NCBI RefSeq assembly: GCF_003030345.1 | Contig: NZ_CP028158.1 | Span: forward strand, 4,526,001-4,590,000 | Source of the DNA: Plantactinospora sp. BC1 | GTDB taxonomy: Bacteria > Actinomycetota > Actinomycetes > Mycobacteriales > Micromonosporaceae | DNA length: 64,000 nt | Direction of reading: 5' to 3' | Part shown: in pieces, positions 44,070 to 52,624 of the stretch | Numbering within the stretch: the first letter of the stretch is position 1 | Layout of the letters: every line of letters starts with the position of its first letter | Notes under the pieces: generated by a model | What the model was told of the DNA's origin: nothing | Seen by the model: only the letters and a program-made list of their open reading frames with translations | Database searches by the model: none | Position numbers and translations under genes: made by a program

Positions 44070-44118
44070 CCACCCGGTGTACGACCCCGGAGACGGATCG
44101 GGGTCGTACACCGGGTGG
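44070..44118. terminator. Perfect 20-bp hairpin
   Basis: 44070-44089 is the exact reverse complement of 44099-44118, 9-nt loop, 13 bp after the SRPBCC stop. It cleanly separates this operon from the MCO2 operon. Confidence 0.85.
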
Positions 44119-44181
44119 AGTAGTGATTTCGACTCCGATCGGCAGACGTGCGACGGCACCCCCGCTCCCTAGCGTCGGGGC

Positions 44182-44400
44182 ATGGCACAACGACGTCTGC
44201 TCTGGGTCGGGCTGGCCGTGGCACTGGTCGGGCTCACCCTCAACCTCGGCTGGTTCTGCGGCCCGCCGCACGTCTGGCTCGACGACCCCAATCTGGTACC
44301 GATGCCCGAGGCGCTGCCCGGCTGGTGGGTGATCGCCACCGGCGTCGTACTCCTGCTCGTACTCGTGCTCTGGAGCCTGCGGCCGCGGAGCCGGCGGTGA
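44182..44400 (+). CDS. Small two-helix membrane protein upstream of MCO2
   Basis: 72 aa from ATG. Helix 1 LLWVGLAVALVGLTLNLGWF, loop CGPPHVWLDDPNLVPMPEALPG, helix 2 WWVIATGVVLLLVLVLWSL, then a basic tail. The loop should face outside. Its stop overlaps the MCO2 start (GTGA), so they are translationally coupled and likely work together; perhaps an anchor, chaperone or electron partner. No family known to me. Confidence 0.8.
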   Translation: MAQRRLLWVGLAVALVGLTLNLGWFCGPPHVWLDDPNLVPMPEALPGWWVIATGVVLLLVLVLWSLRPRSRR

Positions 44401-45935
44401 CGGCCACCCGGCGGAAGGTGCTCGGCTGGCTCGGCGCCGGCACCGGCCTGCTCGTCGCCCCGGCCGCCGGATACGCCGGCTACCTCTGGGCGGAGTCCGG
44501 GCGGAGCAACGTCGGCACGCTGTCGTTCCGCAACCGGCTGCCGATCCCGCCGCTGCTGCCGCCCACCGTCGACGCCGACGGGCGCAAACGGTTCCGGCTC
44601 ACCCTGGCGGCCGGCCGCACCGAACTGCTCCCCGGCACCAGCACCACCACCTGGGGCGCCAACGGACCGATCCTCGGCCCGACACTGCGGGCCCGGCGCG
44701 GTGACCGGGTCGCGGTCGACGTGACCAACAACCTGCCCGAGACCAGTTCGCTGCACTGGCACGGCATGCACCTGCCGGCGGTGATGGACGGCGGTCCGCA
44801 CCAGCCGATCGAACCCGGCCGGACCTGGCAGCCGTACTGGACGGTCGAGCAGCGGGCCGCGACCCTCTGGTACCACCCGCACCTGCACCGGCGTACGGCG
44901 GCGCACGTCTACCGGGGGGTCGCCGGCCTCTTCCTGGTCGACGACGACGAGGCCGACACGCTGCCGCTGCCCCGCCGGTACGGCGTCGACGACATCCCAC
45001 TGATCCTCCAGGACCGGAAGCTGCACGACGACGGCACACTCGACGAGTCCGGCCTGGAGTTCGGCGGGTTCTCCCTCACCGGCCTGCTCGGCGACCGGAT
45101 CCTGGTCAACGGCGGCTACGACCCGTACCTGGAGGTCGACGCCGAACTGGTCCGGTTCCGGCTGCTCAACGGCGCCAACGCCCGGGTCTTCTCCGTCGGG
45201 TTCGCCGACGACCGGGAATTCTCGCTGGTGGCCACCGACGCCGGACTGCGGGACGCGCCGCTGCCGCTGCGCCGGCTGATGCTCTCGCCGGGCGAACGCG
45301 CCGAGATCGTCGTCCGGTTCCGGCCCGGCGAGGAGGTGCTGCTGCGCGGGTTCCCGGCGCCGATGGGCGGCAACGCGCTGATCCGGCGACTCGCCGGCGG
45401 TGCCGACACCTTCGACCTGCTGAAGATCGTCGCGGCGCCGGCCCTGCGGCCGTCACCCGCGCTGCCGCCCCGGCTGGCCGCCGCGCCGCCGGTGCCGGCG
45501 CCGACCCGGGCCGAGCCGTACCGGATGACGATGGGGGACTTCCGGTTCGACGAGCGGGTGCACGACCCGACCCGGATCGACCGGGTGGTCCGGGCCGGTT
45601 CGGTGGAGACCTGGGAGATCGGCAACACCGGCGGGATCCCGCACAACTTCCACCTGCACGGCGCGGCGTTCCACCTGCTCGACGTGGACGGCCGGCCGCC
45701 GGCACCGCACCTGGCCGGGGAGAAGGACACCGTGTACGTACCGCCGGGCGGCCGGGTCCGGCTCGCCGTACGCTTCCTGGCACATTCGGACGTACGGACG
45801 CCGTACATGTTCCACTGCCATCTGCTCGCCCACGAGGACGCCGGCATGATGGGACAATTCATCGCCGTCTCCGCCCGGGACGAACCCCGGGTGCCGGCCG
45901 ACCTCGCCGGCACACATCCGGGGCACGGAAAGTGA
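44397..45935 (+). CDS. Multicopper oxidase with twin-arginine-like leader (MCO2)
   Basis: 512 aa from GTG. N-terminus TATRRKVLGWLGAGTGLLVAP has an RR pair before a hydrophobic stretch, suggesting Tat export of the folded copper enzyme, unlike MCO1. Copper motifs are complete: HWHGMHL (~120), WYHPHLH (~159), HNFHLHG (~420) and HCHLLAHEDAGMM (~475). The two paralogues share long stretches (HGMHLPA-MDGGPHQ, RRYGVDDIPLI) but differ at the position after HPHxH: HG in MCO1, HR here. Likely cuprous or phenol oxidase outside the membrane. Confidence 0.93.
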   Translation: MTATRRKVLGWLGAGTGLLVAPAAGYAGYLWAESGRSNVGTLSFRNRLPIPPLLPPTVDADGRKRFRLTLAAGRTELLPGTSTTTWGANGPILGPTLRARRGDRVAVDVTNNLPETSSLHWHGMHLPAVMDGGPHQPIEPGRTWQPYWTVEQRAATLWYHPHLHRRTAAHVYRGVAGLFLVDDDEADTLPLPRRYGVDDIPLILQDRKLHDDGTLDESGLEFGGFSLTGLLGDRILVNGGYDPYLEVDAELVRFRLLNGANARVFSVGFADDREFSLVATDAGLRDAPLPLRRLMLSPGERAEIVVRFRPGEEVLLRGFPAPMGGNALIRRLAGGADTFDLLKIVAAPALRPSPALPPRLAAAPPVPAPTRAEPYRMTMGDFRFDERVHDPTRIDRVVRAGSVETWEIGNTGGIPHNFHLHGAAFHLLDVDGRPPAPHLAGEKDTVYVPPGGRVRLAVRFLAHSDVRTPYMFHCHLLAHEDAGMMGQFIAVSARDEPRVPADLAGTHPGHGK

Positions 45936-46073
45936 GGTCCGATGCGCCGCCTGGAGTGTGCTGCTCGCGCCGGTCAGCGCCGTCACCCTCACGGTGGCGA
46001 CCGAGGTTGCCGGCGGAGCCGCCGGCTGAACCGCGTCGGTGTGGATCGGCCGGTGTATCCCGGACCGGTGGGG

Positions 46074-46532
46074 TCACCGGCGTCCGTGGGTGTCGGGGGC
46101 CGGGGCGGTGTCGGGGCCGGTCGACCGGGTGCCCCAGAGCCGGTCGGCGTTGCCCTGCCGGACGGCCTCCTCGTAGGCGCTGACCTTGTTGCTGATCAGG
46201 TCGAGACAGTCGTGGAGTTCGGCGATCCGGTCCAGTACCCGCTGCCGGTGTGCCCGGAGCAGTTCGAGACGTTCGGCCTCGTTGCCCGGGCCCTCGCCGA
46301 CCAGTTCGGCGAGGCGACGGATCGCGGCCAACGGCATTCCGGAGGCCCGGAACTTCGTACAGTTGTCGAGCCACTGCACGTCCCATTCACTGTAGACGCG
46401 ACGGCCACCGCTGCTCCGGCGCGGCCGGGAGGTCAGCAGCCCTTCCCGCTCGTACAGCCGGAGGGTGTGCACGCTCAAGCCGGTGCGTTCGGCCACCTGC
46501 CCGATGCTGAATTCCGCAGGAGTGTCGAGCAT
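46074..46532 (-). CDS. MerR-family regulator
   Basis: 152 aa from ATG 46532; ATG 46544 is an alternative, neither with an SD. MerR HTH: FSIGQVAERTGLSVHTLRLYEREGLLTSRPRRSSGGRRVYSEWDVQWL, then a long dimerisation helix (NEAERLELLRAHRQRVLDRIAELHDCLDLI). No C-terminal Cys ligand set, so an organic or redox effector is more likely than metal. Divergent from an SDR gene across a classic MerR promoter. Confidence 0.9.
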   Translation of the reverse strand: MLDTPAEFSIGQVAERTGLSVHTLRLYEREGLLTSRPRRSSGGRRVYSEWDVQWLDNCTKFRASGMPLAAIRRLAELVGEGPGNEAERLELLRAHRQRVLDRIAELHDCLDLISNKVSAYEEAVRQGNADRLWGTRSTGPDTAPAPDTHGRR

Positions 46533-46553
46533 GGCCCGGAGCATACGCGCGCG

Positions 46554-46584
46554 TTGACCTAGACCACGGTCTAGCGAATAGCTT
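46554..46584 (+). promoter_or_regulatory. MerR-type promoter, 19-bp spacer with dyad
   Basis: TTGACC (46554-46559), 19-nt spacer, TAGCTT (46579-46584). The spacer contains CTAGACC-AC-GGTCTAG, a perfect 7-bp dyad (46559-46574). Long spacer plus central dyad is the hallmark of MerR-activated promoters. The SDR ATG is 8 nt after the -10, so the message is probably leaderless. Confidence 0.82.
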
Positions 46585-46591
46585 CGCTCGC

Positions 46592-47629
46592 ATGACGGTG
46601 AGAGCAGGCAATCGGGATAAAGGTTTCGATGTCCGGGGCGGGATCGGTGCAAGGGTTGGGGCCGGGGCCGGGGGGACGGCTGGGTTCGGTGGGACGGCCG
46701 GGTTCGGGGCACGGAGTACCGCCGAGGAGGTGTTGCGGGGGATCGACCTCTCCGGCCGGCTCGCGCTCGTCACCGGCGGGTACTCCGGACTCGGCCGGGA
46801 GGCGACGGCGGCGCTCGCCCGGGCCGGCGCCCGGGTGGTCGTACCCGCGCGGCGGCCCGCGGTGGCCCGCGCCGCGCTGGCCGGGATCGGCGGGCTGGAG
46901 GTGGACGGGGTGGAGGTCGACGGGGTGGAGGTCGACGAACTCGACCTGGCCGACCTGGGCAGCGTACGGGCCTTCGCGGACCGGTTCCTGGCCTCGGGCA
47001 GGAGCATCGACATCATGATGAACAACGCCGGCATCATGGCCTGCCCCGAAACCCGGGTCGGCCCGGGCTGGGAGGCACAGTTCGGCGTCAACCACCTCGG
47101 GCACTACGCGCTGGTCAACCTCCTGTGGCCGGCGATCAGGCGGGACGGGGGAGCCCGGGTCGTGGTGCTCACCTCCCGGGCCCAGCACCCGTCGGCGATC
47201 CGCTGGTCCGATCCGCACTTCACCCGTGGCTACGACAAGTGGCAGGCGTACGCCCAGGCGAAGCGGGCGAACGTGCTCTTCGCGGAACGGCTCGACACGC
47301 TCGGCCGGGAGGTGGGGGTGCGAGCGTTCTCGGTGCACCCCGGGCACATCCTCACCCCGTTGCAGCGGCACCTGAGCCGGGAGGAGATGGTCGCCGCCGG
47401 GTGGGTGGACCTGGACGGCAACCTGGTGGACGCCGAATTCAAGACGCCGGAGCAGGGGGCGGCGACCCAGGTCTGGGCGGCCACCTCGCCCCAGCTCGCC
47501 GGAACCGGCGGGCGGTACTGCGAGGACTGTGCCGTGGTCGACCAGGAGTTGGACCCGGAAGGAGCGGCGCGGCTGTGGACGCTGTCGGCCGAGTTGACCG
47601 GCGTCGACGCGTTTGGGACCCGGCCCTGA
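46592..47629 (+). CDS. Short-chain dehydrogenase/reductase controlled by MerR
   Basis: 345 aa from ATG 46592, no SD (leaderless). Residues ~1-45 are an unusual Gly/Ala-rich lead (GARVGAGAGGTAGFGGTAGFG). SDR core: ALVTGGYSGLGREATAALARAG (TGxxxGxG), MMNNAGIM, VVVLTSRAQHPS and YDKWQAYAQAKRANVLFAERL (Tyr-x-x-x-Lys). Near ~105 there is a VDGVEVDGVEVDELDL repeat. Probably detoxifies a carbonyl or alcohol sensed through MerR; inference. Confidence 0.9.
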   Translation: MTVRAGNRDKGFDVRGGIGARVGAGAGGTAGFGGTAGFGARSTAEEVLRGIDLSGRLALVTGGYSGLGREATAALARAGARVVVPARRPAVARAALAGIGGLEVDGVEVDGVEVDELDLADLGSVRAFADRFLASGRSIDIMMNNAGIMACPETRVGPGWEAQFGVNHLGHYALVNLLWPAIRRDGGARVVVLTSRAQHPSAIRWSDPHFTRGYDKWQAYAQAKRANVLFAERLDTLGREVGVRAFSVHPGHILTPLQRHLSREEMVAAGWVDLDGNLVDAEFKTPEQGAATQVWAATSPQLAGTGGRYCEDCAVVDQELDPEGAARLWTLSAELTGVDAFGTRP

Positions 47630-47803
47630 CCTTGGCGCAGCTCGGGGTGTGCGCACAGCGGTGGGCAGACGCGCCCGGTGTCGGGAACGCCTGGCATGGC
47701 GTACCCGATGCGGGGCGGGCAGCCGGCGGCACCGCCGGTGCTGATCGGGTACGAGCCCCCTGCGGTACGCTGACAGCCGCCGTCAGGTCGCCTGGCGTCG
47801 CCC

Positions 47804-47876
47804 GCCCTCGTAGCTCAGGGGATAGAGCAACGGTTTCCTAAACCGTGTGTCGCAGGTTCGAATCCTGCCGGGGGCA
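47804..47876 (+). tRNA. tRNA-Arg (anticodon CCT)
   Basis: Acceptor GCCCTCG pairs with CGGGGGC (one G-U), discriminator A at 47876, CCA not encoded. D-arm GCTCAGGGGATAGAGC, anticodon arm ACGGTTTCCTAAACCGT with loop TTCCTAA, T-arm CGCAGGTTCGAATCCTGCC. All four arms fold. The following decayed integrase points to this 3' end as an integration site. Confidence 0.96.
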
Positions 47877-48101
47877 CCCCAAAGATCAGCGAAAACACCA
47901 TCTGACCAGCGGATACGTTCAGTGGTCGATGTGATCGCGTAGGCAGCCGTAGGCCGCTCCGAGCCGCCGTTTGTCGCCAGTCGTGCAGAGTACGTGCAAT
48001 GATCTTGGAGCCTTTCGGGCGCATGTTTGCGCAGCTCACAAGGCACAAAGGCGAGGAGGCCGCAGCATCGGCTACGGCCTCTCGAACCCTATCGGTGATC
48101 G

Positions 48102-49408
48102 TCACGCGGACAGCGCCGCCTCGATCCGCTCGTTCATCCGACTCCGGTCCCCGTCAATGCACTTCGCGTACACCCTGAGCAGCACGTCGACGGAATGACC
48201 CGCCCGCTCCGCGACCTCCGGAGCGGGTAGGCCCGCGTTCAGCCAGAGCGAGACTCCGGCATGCCGCAAGTCGTACGGCCGCCCCGCCAGCGGCGACGCC
48301 ACAAGGTCCGGTGGCAGGCTCAACGCCCGCGCCTCTTCCCAGACCCGGGAGTACGTCGAGGACGCCACCACGTTGCCCCGCTCACTGCGGAACAGCCGGC
48401 CATCCTTGCCGACGCCGAACCGTTCGATGTGCCACCGAAGGAGCCCGACCAGCTCCGGCGGAATCGGTACCTCCCGCGCTTCCGTCTCGCCCCGGTGTTT
48501 CAACCCGCGATCGTCGTGCACCTCACCGCTGTCGGTGTAGCGCTTGCCCGCCGCCGGACGGGACTTCTCCACCGTCAGCAGACCCCAACCCGACTCGGGC
48601 AGGTGGCAGTCCCGCTCCCGCAGGCCCAGCGCCTCACTCGGCCGCAGCGCCGCAAAGTACAGGCAGGCGTAGAAAGCGCGTAGCCGCTCACCTCGCCGCC
48701 CGTCTCTGCCGCGCCGGCCGACGTACGTCACTGCGGTCAACAGTTCCCGCGCCTGGCCGACGTTGACCACCACCCGCCGATCGACCTCCGCCGTCACCTT
48801 TCGCCGAGCCGACCGTACGCGCGCCGCCTGGTCGTCGTCGCGGCTGCTGGCCGCCCATCCATCCGGAGCCCGAGCGCGTCCAGGGCCGGCCGGATCACCG
48901 AGGCTTCCGCCAGGGACGGCAGTGGACGCGATGCCTTGCCAAGCCAGCGCAGCGCGGCGATGACCTCCGTCGGTTGGTCGAGTTGCCGAGCGGCCGGCGG
49001 TAGCTCGTACTCCCGAAGCGCCCGACGCAGCAGCGCCGCATCGGGACGGCCGGGCAGGTCCTGGATGAGCAGCCCGGTCACGGCCGCGAGCGCGTCTGTC
49101 ATGCTTTCCCGCGATTTCGCGGCGGCACCCGGCCATTTCATGTCGACGTACCGCCGTACGAAGGCAAGCCAGGTCACCGACTCCTGTGGCGGCACCATCG
49201 AACCGGGCAACCCGGTATCGGTGTCGAACGCCTCGCCACGGTTGACGGCCTGCATCAGGTCCGAGCGGAAGTTATCCGCCAGAGCACGAGTGCCGAAGGT
49301 CCGAGACTTTGGCTCCGTGCCCACAACCCACCGGACGGTGTACGACTTCTTGCGCTTGGCCAGGGTGTTGACCTGGATACCGCGAATCCGTACCTCGCGC
49401 GACTTCAC
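48102..49408 (-). pseudogene. Tyrosine integrase of AICE type, frameshifted and internally deleted
   Basis: The N-terminal part (49408-48794, GTG start) reads KSREVRIRGIQVNTLAKRKKSYTVRW through the core-binding domain up to TTTRRRAYGRLGER, then stops. The catalytic part continues in another frame from RRKVTAEVDRRVVVN, including LYFAALRPSEALGLR, HAGVSLWLNAGLPAPEVAERAGHSVDVLLRVYAK (catalytic Arg, H-x-x-R-like, Tyr). Compared with related integrases from memory, ~20-30 residues between the two parts are missing, so this is a deletion plus frameshift, not just one miscalled base. Integration and excision are probably lost. Confidence 0.85.
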
Positions 49409-49590
49409 GCCGCCTCCCGGTGCTGGTCCAGCCAGGCTCGCAGGTCACGCCGCTTGATCCGTAGCTCACCGTTTGGCAGCTTGATGCACTCCGGTGCGAC
49501 GCCCAGCTCACGCCACCGGTAAAAGGTTCGCCGCGATACACCGTTGAGCGCGGCGAGAACCTGAGGAACGGTCAACAGGTCGTTGTCCAT
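49405..49590 (-). CDS. xis: Excisionase-like HTH protein
   Basis: 61 aa: LTVPQVLAALNGVSRRTFYRWRELGVAPECIKLPNGELRIKRRDLRAWLDQH, a MerR-superfamily excisionase HTH (AlpA/Xis). Its stop overlaps the integrase GTG by 4 nt, the standard xis-int coupling of actinomycete integrative elements. The gene itself looks intact even though the integrase is broken. Confidence 0.9.
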   Translation of the reverse strand: MDNDLLTVPQVLAALNGVSRRTFYRWRELGVAPECIKLPNGELRIKRRDLRAWLDQHREAA

Positions 49591-49611
49591 AGGGGTGGTT
49601 TCCTCCAGGAG

Positions 49612-50580
49612 TCAGGCTGCGGGGACGAAAGTCTGTGCGGTTGCCGAAACATCGCCGGACGCCCGTTGCCGGGCGGTGTCGAGGTCTGTTCGCCAGCGGA
49701 TGCGGGCTGAGATGGCGCGCAGGATGCGGTGTTCGAGGGGTAGGACGTCGGGGTCTTCGGGGCGTGCGAGTTCGAACCGGTACCGCTGCGGGTTGTCGGC
49801 CGTTGTCTGGTCCTGGCCGTGTCCGTCGCCCTGGTCTCCGTCGGCCGGATCGGTGTCGGCCATGCCACCAGCGAGGATGGCGCGAATCCAGGCCCGGTTG
49901 TCCGCCCGGTGATCGGCGAGGGTCTTGCCGGACCACTGCCGGGAGACGAGAACCCGCCGGCCGGTGAAGCCGAGCGTGGAGCGTTGGTGGACCTTCCCGG
50001 TACAGCGGCCGGGGGTCAAGCCTGCCTTGACCCCGTCAGGCTGGACGCCGTAGAGGAGCCAGTTGGCGCAGGTGGGCGAGCAGGGCAGGACGGAGAGTTC
50101 GGCGTGGAGCCGGTCGAAGTGCGCCTTCTGCGCGTCGGAGCGTGGTCGGGCCTGGTCGGTCAGGTCCTTGGTGACGTACTTCGTGACGTAGCGGATTGAC
50201 CGTTCCGCGTCGCGGGTGCCCTGCTCGATGCCGCGTGCGTCGATCCGGCCGAGCCGGGCGACGTATGCCGGTCGGGCGGCGGGTTTCTCCAGCTCGTCCA
50301 GGGCGTGCGACCACGGGGTCAGCGGCTCGCGTGTCTTGGGGTCGACGTACGCCTGTTGCTCGACATCCCACACGGGCGGTTTGTCGACGGTGTAGCACGG
50401 TTCGTTGAACGCTGGCCACCACACTTGGTGGTAGGTCGCGGCGGCGATCTGCTTGAGTAGCCGCCTCGGGAGGGTGCCCCGGATGGCGAAGTGTGCGTGT
50501 GGCGCGAGCCGGCGTTGTAGCTCGACTGCTCCGGCGTATTGGACGTTCCAGCTGTAGTGACCATGAGCGTTGTTGACGGC
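49612..50580 (-). pseudogene. repSA: RepSA replication initiator, 5' truncated
   Basis: About 320 residues of the C-terminal part remain: HYSWNVQYAGAVELQRRLAPHAHFAIRG, RRLLKQIAAATYHQVWWPAF, RSIRYVTKYVTKDL, CSPTCANWLLYGVQPDGVKAGLTPGRCTGKVHQRSTLGFTGRRVLVSRQWSGKTLADHRADNR. This is the AICE initiator. Intact proteins have ~100 or more residues before HYSW. Here the frame runs into insertion-sequence DNA at ~50571-50580 and has no proper start, so replication function is lost. Confidence 0.85.
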
Positions 50581-50677
50581 GTGTCGGCTTGATCGATGGA
50601 GAGACCTCCGGCGAGGTGTGAGGTGCTGACGCCCATACCTACCGGAGGTCTCTATGGCCCACCGTAACGCCCGGCTG
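50571..50677 (+). mobile_element. End of an IS481-type insertion sequence, transposase start only
   Basis: From TGTTGACGGCGTGTCGG (50571, likely terminal repeat) to MAHRNARL, the first eight codons of an IS481-family transposase at 50654, after which similarity to the family pattern stops. A perfect 12-bp inverted repeat (50600-50611 and 50642-50653) precedes the ATG; its right arm contains the SD GGAGGT, so the start could be masked in readthrough RNA. The element inserted into repSA and later lost its body. Confidence 0.75.
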
Positions 50678-50830
50678 GAAAGTGGCCCCCTCGTCCCTGT
50701 GTCGGGCCACCCTCTCGTGGATGTGGGGCGACCCTCTGTGCTCCACGGGGGGGGTGGTGTTGACGGGGGGGCGGGTGTGGGCCGGGGGGGGGTGGGGTGG
50801 GGTGGCGGGATGTCCGCAAGCGCCGCTGAC

Positions 50831-50932
50831 CCGCGGACGTCGCACCGTTTCCGGGAAGGAGTGGCTTCCCGACCCCGCGAAGCCACTCCTTCCCGGAATT
50901 GGCGTCCCCCCCGCATCGTGGCGGGAGGTCAG
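50831..50932. repeat. 102-bp hairpin repeat, copy A
   Basis: Direct copy of 56104-56205: equal length, 94 of 102 positions identical. Core is a perfect 20-bp stem (TTCCGGGAAGGAGTGGCTTC with its complement) around CCGACCCCGC. Flanks begin CCGCGGACGTCGCA and end ATCGTGGCGGGAGGTCAG in both copies. Its right end overlaps the DUF1801 stop codon. Between the IS fragment and this copy (50678-50830) lies G-run-rich DNA without a gene. Confidence 0.9.
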
Positions 50933-51381
50933 GTGGTGGCGCGTTTCACGAGGGCGCTGATGCGGGTCTCTACGTCGGGGGTTAGGGCGGTCAGGGCGAA
51001 GGCGGTGGGCCAGATCGGGCCCTCGTCCAGGTTTGCCTGGTCGCTGAAGCCGAGCGTCGCGTAGCGGGTCTTGAACTTGGCGGCGGGCTGGAAGTGGCAG
51101 ACGATCTTGCCGTCAAGGGTGTAGGCGGGCATCCCGTACCAGAGCTTCGAGGCGAGCGCGGGGGCGCTGGCGGTGACGATCGCATGGACACGTTCGGCCA
51201 TGATCCGGTCGGAATCCTGCATCTCGGCGATCTTCGAGAGCACGTCCCGCTCCGCCTCCGCCGCCTTGTCCGCCCGGGAGCCACGGCGCGCTGCCTTCTT
51301 CTGCTCTTGGGCGTGTTCCTTCATCGCGGCGCGCTCTTCGGCGGTGAAACCCTGGTAAGTCCTGTTGCCGTCGCTACTCAT
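50929..51381 (-). CDS. DUF1801/YdhG-like protein
   Basis: 150 aa from ATG 51381 (AGGAAG 8 nt upstream; GTG 51390 less likely). N-terminal helix very rich in Lys/Glu/Ala (TAEERAAMKEHAQEQKKAARR), then the DUF1801 core: APALASKLWYGMPAYTLDGKIVCHFQPAAKFKTRYATLGFSDQANLD. Bacillus YdhG is described as an iron chaperone, but DUF1801 members are otherwise uncharacterised. First of three minus-strand genes in the accessory module. Confidence 0.88.
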   Translation of the reverse strand: MSSDGNRTYQGFTAEERAAMKEHAQEQKKAARRGSRADKAAEAERDVLSKIAEMQDSDRIMAERVHAIVTASAPALASKLWYGMPAYTLDGKIVCHFQPAAKFKTRYATLGFSDQANLDEGPIWPTAFALTALTPDVETRISALVKRATT

Positions 51382-51393
51382 GGTTGACACTTC

Positions 51394-52059
51394 CTATCGC
51401 TCGGTACGAAAGCCAAGATCGGCAGTGTTGGCCTGGCCGTACTGTTCGTACGAGGTGGAGACGGCCTCCCACTGGAAACCGTCCGGGTCGGCGAAGGTGC
51501 CGGCACTGCTGCCGATGACGAGGCGGTGTGATCCGGTGCCGTCGGGGGAGACGCCTGCGTCCTTGGCGGCGGCACGGCGGCCGTAGAGGGCCAGCCTGAT
51601 GCCCGAGGTGGCAAACTCGACGTACTTGCGACCGAAGCTTCTGGCCACGGGCAGGCCGCGCTCGACATAGCAGCGCTTGGTCGCGGCGACGTCGGCCACG
51701 CCCAGCAGCAGGACGATATCGTCGACGTGTCGGCTGGCCGGGCCGGTGTTCTTCTTCGACGACGAAGCGATCTTCCAGATCGTGCCGTACGGGTCACGTA
51801 GCACCCCGCCGTAGCCCCAGAAACTCTTCGCGGCCGGCTTCAGTGCTGTCGCTCCGCGTTCGACGGCGGTGTCGAAGTAGCTGTCCACAGTGTTCGGCTG
51901 GGACACCACCAGCGACATGGCGAACCCGCGAAAGCCGGTCGTGGGTGCCTGCGAGGCGCGTACCCGCACTCGGGCGCCCAGGTCGAAAGCCCCGGAGTAG
52001 AAGGCATTGGCGGCGACGGGGTCGGGTACTTCGAGCGTGACAAACTCGATGGAGGACAT
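51394..52059 (-). CDS. Two-domain VOC-fold protein
   Basis: 221 aa. Two VOC halves: EFVTLEVPDPVAANAFYSGAFDLGARVRV ... GYGGVLRDPYGTIWKIA and HVDDIVLLLGVADVAATKRCYVERGLPVARSF ... TFADPDGFQWEAVS. Each half has a DPxG strand as in glyoxalase/extradiol dioxygenase folds, though metal ligands are not clearly conserved. 12 bp upstream of the DUF1801 gene; likely co-transcribed. Confidence 0.88.
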   Translation of the reverse strand: MSSIEFVTLEVPDPVAANAFYSGAFDLGARVRVRASQAPTTGFRGFAMSLVVSQPNTVDSYFDTAVERGATALKPAAKSFWGYGGVLRDPYGTIWKIASSSKKNTGPASRHVDDIVLLLGVADVAATKRCYVERGLPVARSFGRKYVEFATSGIRLALYGRRAAAKDAGVSPDGTGSHRLVIGSSAGTFADPDGFQWEAVSTSYEQYGQANTADLGFRTER

Positions 52060-52118
52060 GGCAGGGCCTTTCCATAACGGGGCGGTTCAGGCAGAAGAGC
52101 AGTTCAGGTGGAGTACGT

Positions 52119-52472
52119 TCAGTCCTGGATCAGTCCCAGGACGTTGCCGTCCGGGTCGGTGACGGTGGCGACGGTGCGGCCGCCACCGACGTCGTGCGCG
52201 GGCTCGGTCACGGTGGCGCCTGCGGCGGTCAGTTCGGCGAGTTTCGCCTCGATGTCCGGTACGTGCCAGTAGGCCACCGGCGAGGTCATGCCCTGTGGGC
52301 CACCGCCCGGCACCAGCCCGATGTGCTGACCCCCGGTGTCGAAGCCGACATAGTAGGACGAGTCACTCGTCGGCGGCACGCCGAGCAGAGCCGCGTACAC
52401 CGCCTTGGCCTTCGCCAGGTCCGACACCGGATGCAGCACGGTCTTGACTCCCTGGGTGGCAGAACCGGCCAT
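52119..52472 (-). CDS. Glyoxalase-like VOC protein
   Basis: 117 aa, ATG with AAGGAG 7 nt upstream. GVKTVLHPVSDLAKAKAVYAALLGVPPTSD, YYVGFDTGGQHIGLVPGG, YWHVPDIEAKLAELTAAGATVTEPAHDVGGGRTVATVTDPDGNVLGLIQD: a canonical single-domain VOC. Begins the minus-strand run divergent from the LuxR/NB-ARC regulator, which probably controls it. Confidence 0.9.
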   Translation of the reverse strand: MAGSATQGVKTVLHPVSDLAKAKAVYAALLGVPPTSDSSYYVGFDTGGQHIGLVPGGGPQGMTSPVAYWHVPDIEAKLAELTAAGATVTEPAHDVGGGRTVATVTDPDGNVLGLIQD

Positions 52473-52624
52473 GGTTACTCCTTCGATCGCTGGTCGCGGG
52501 CCACCGTCGGCCCGGTCGGTTCGGGTACGCAGACAGCGTCTCCGCCGGCACGTCCGGTGCGGATCCGTGCTGACCACGGAGCGGCCACGGAATCGGCACA
52601 CGGAGGGGCTGACAGAATGGGGCA

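Noticed and set aside
47783-48046. Minus-strand ORF of 87 aa ending GAPGRIRTCDTRFRKPLLYPLSYEG
   Set aside because: This peptide is the antisense translation of the tRNA-Arg; such spurious ORFs are a known annotation artefact.
50740-50812. G-run-rich DNA considered as an origin or regulatory quadruplex
   Set aside because: Irregular G-runs without a repeated unit, DnaA-like boxes or conserved context; it lies in decayed DNA beside an IS fragment.
50654-51064. 136-aa plus-strand ORF starting MAHRNARL as a full transposase
   Set aside because: Only the first eight codons fit IS481; the remainder runs through G-rich and hairpin-repeat DNA.
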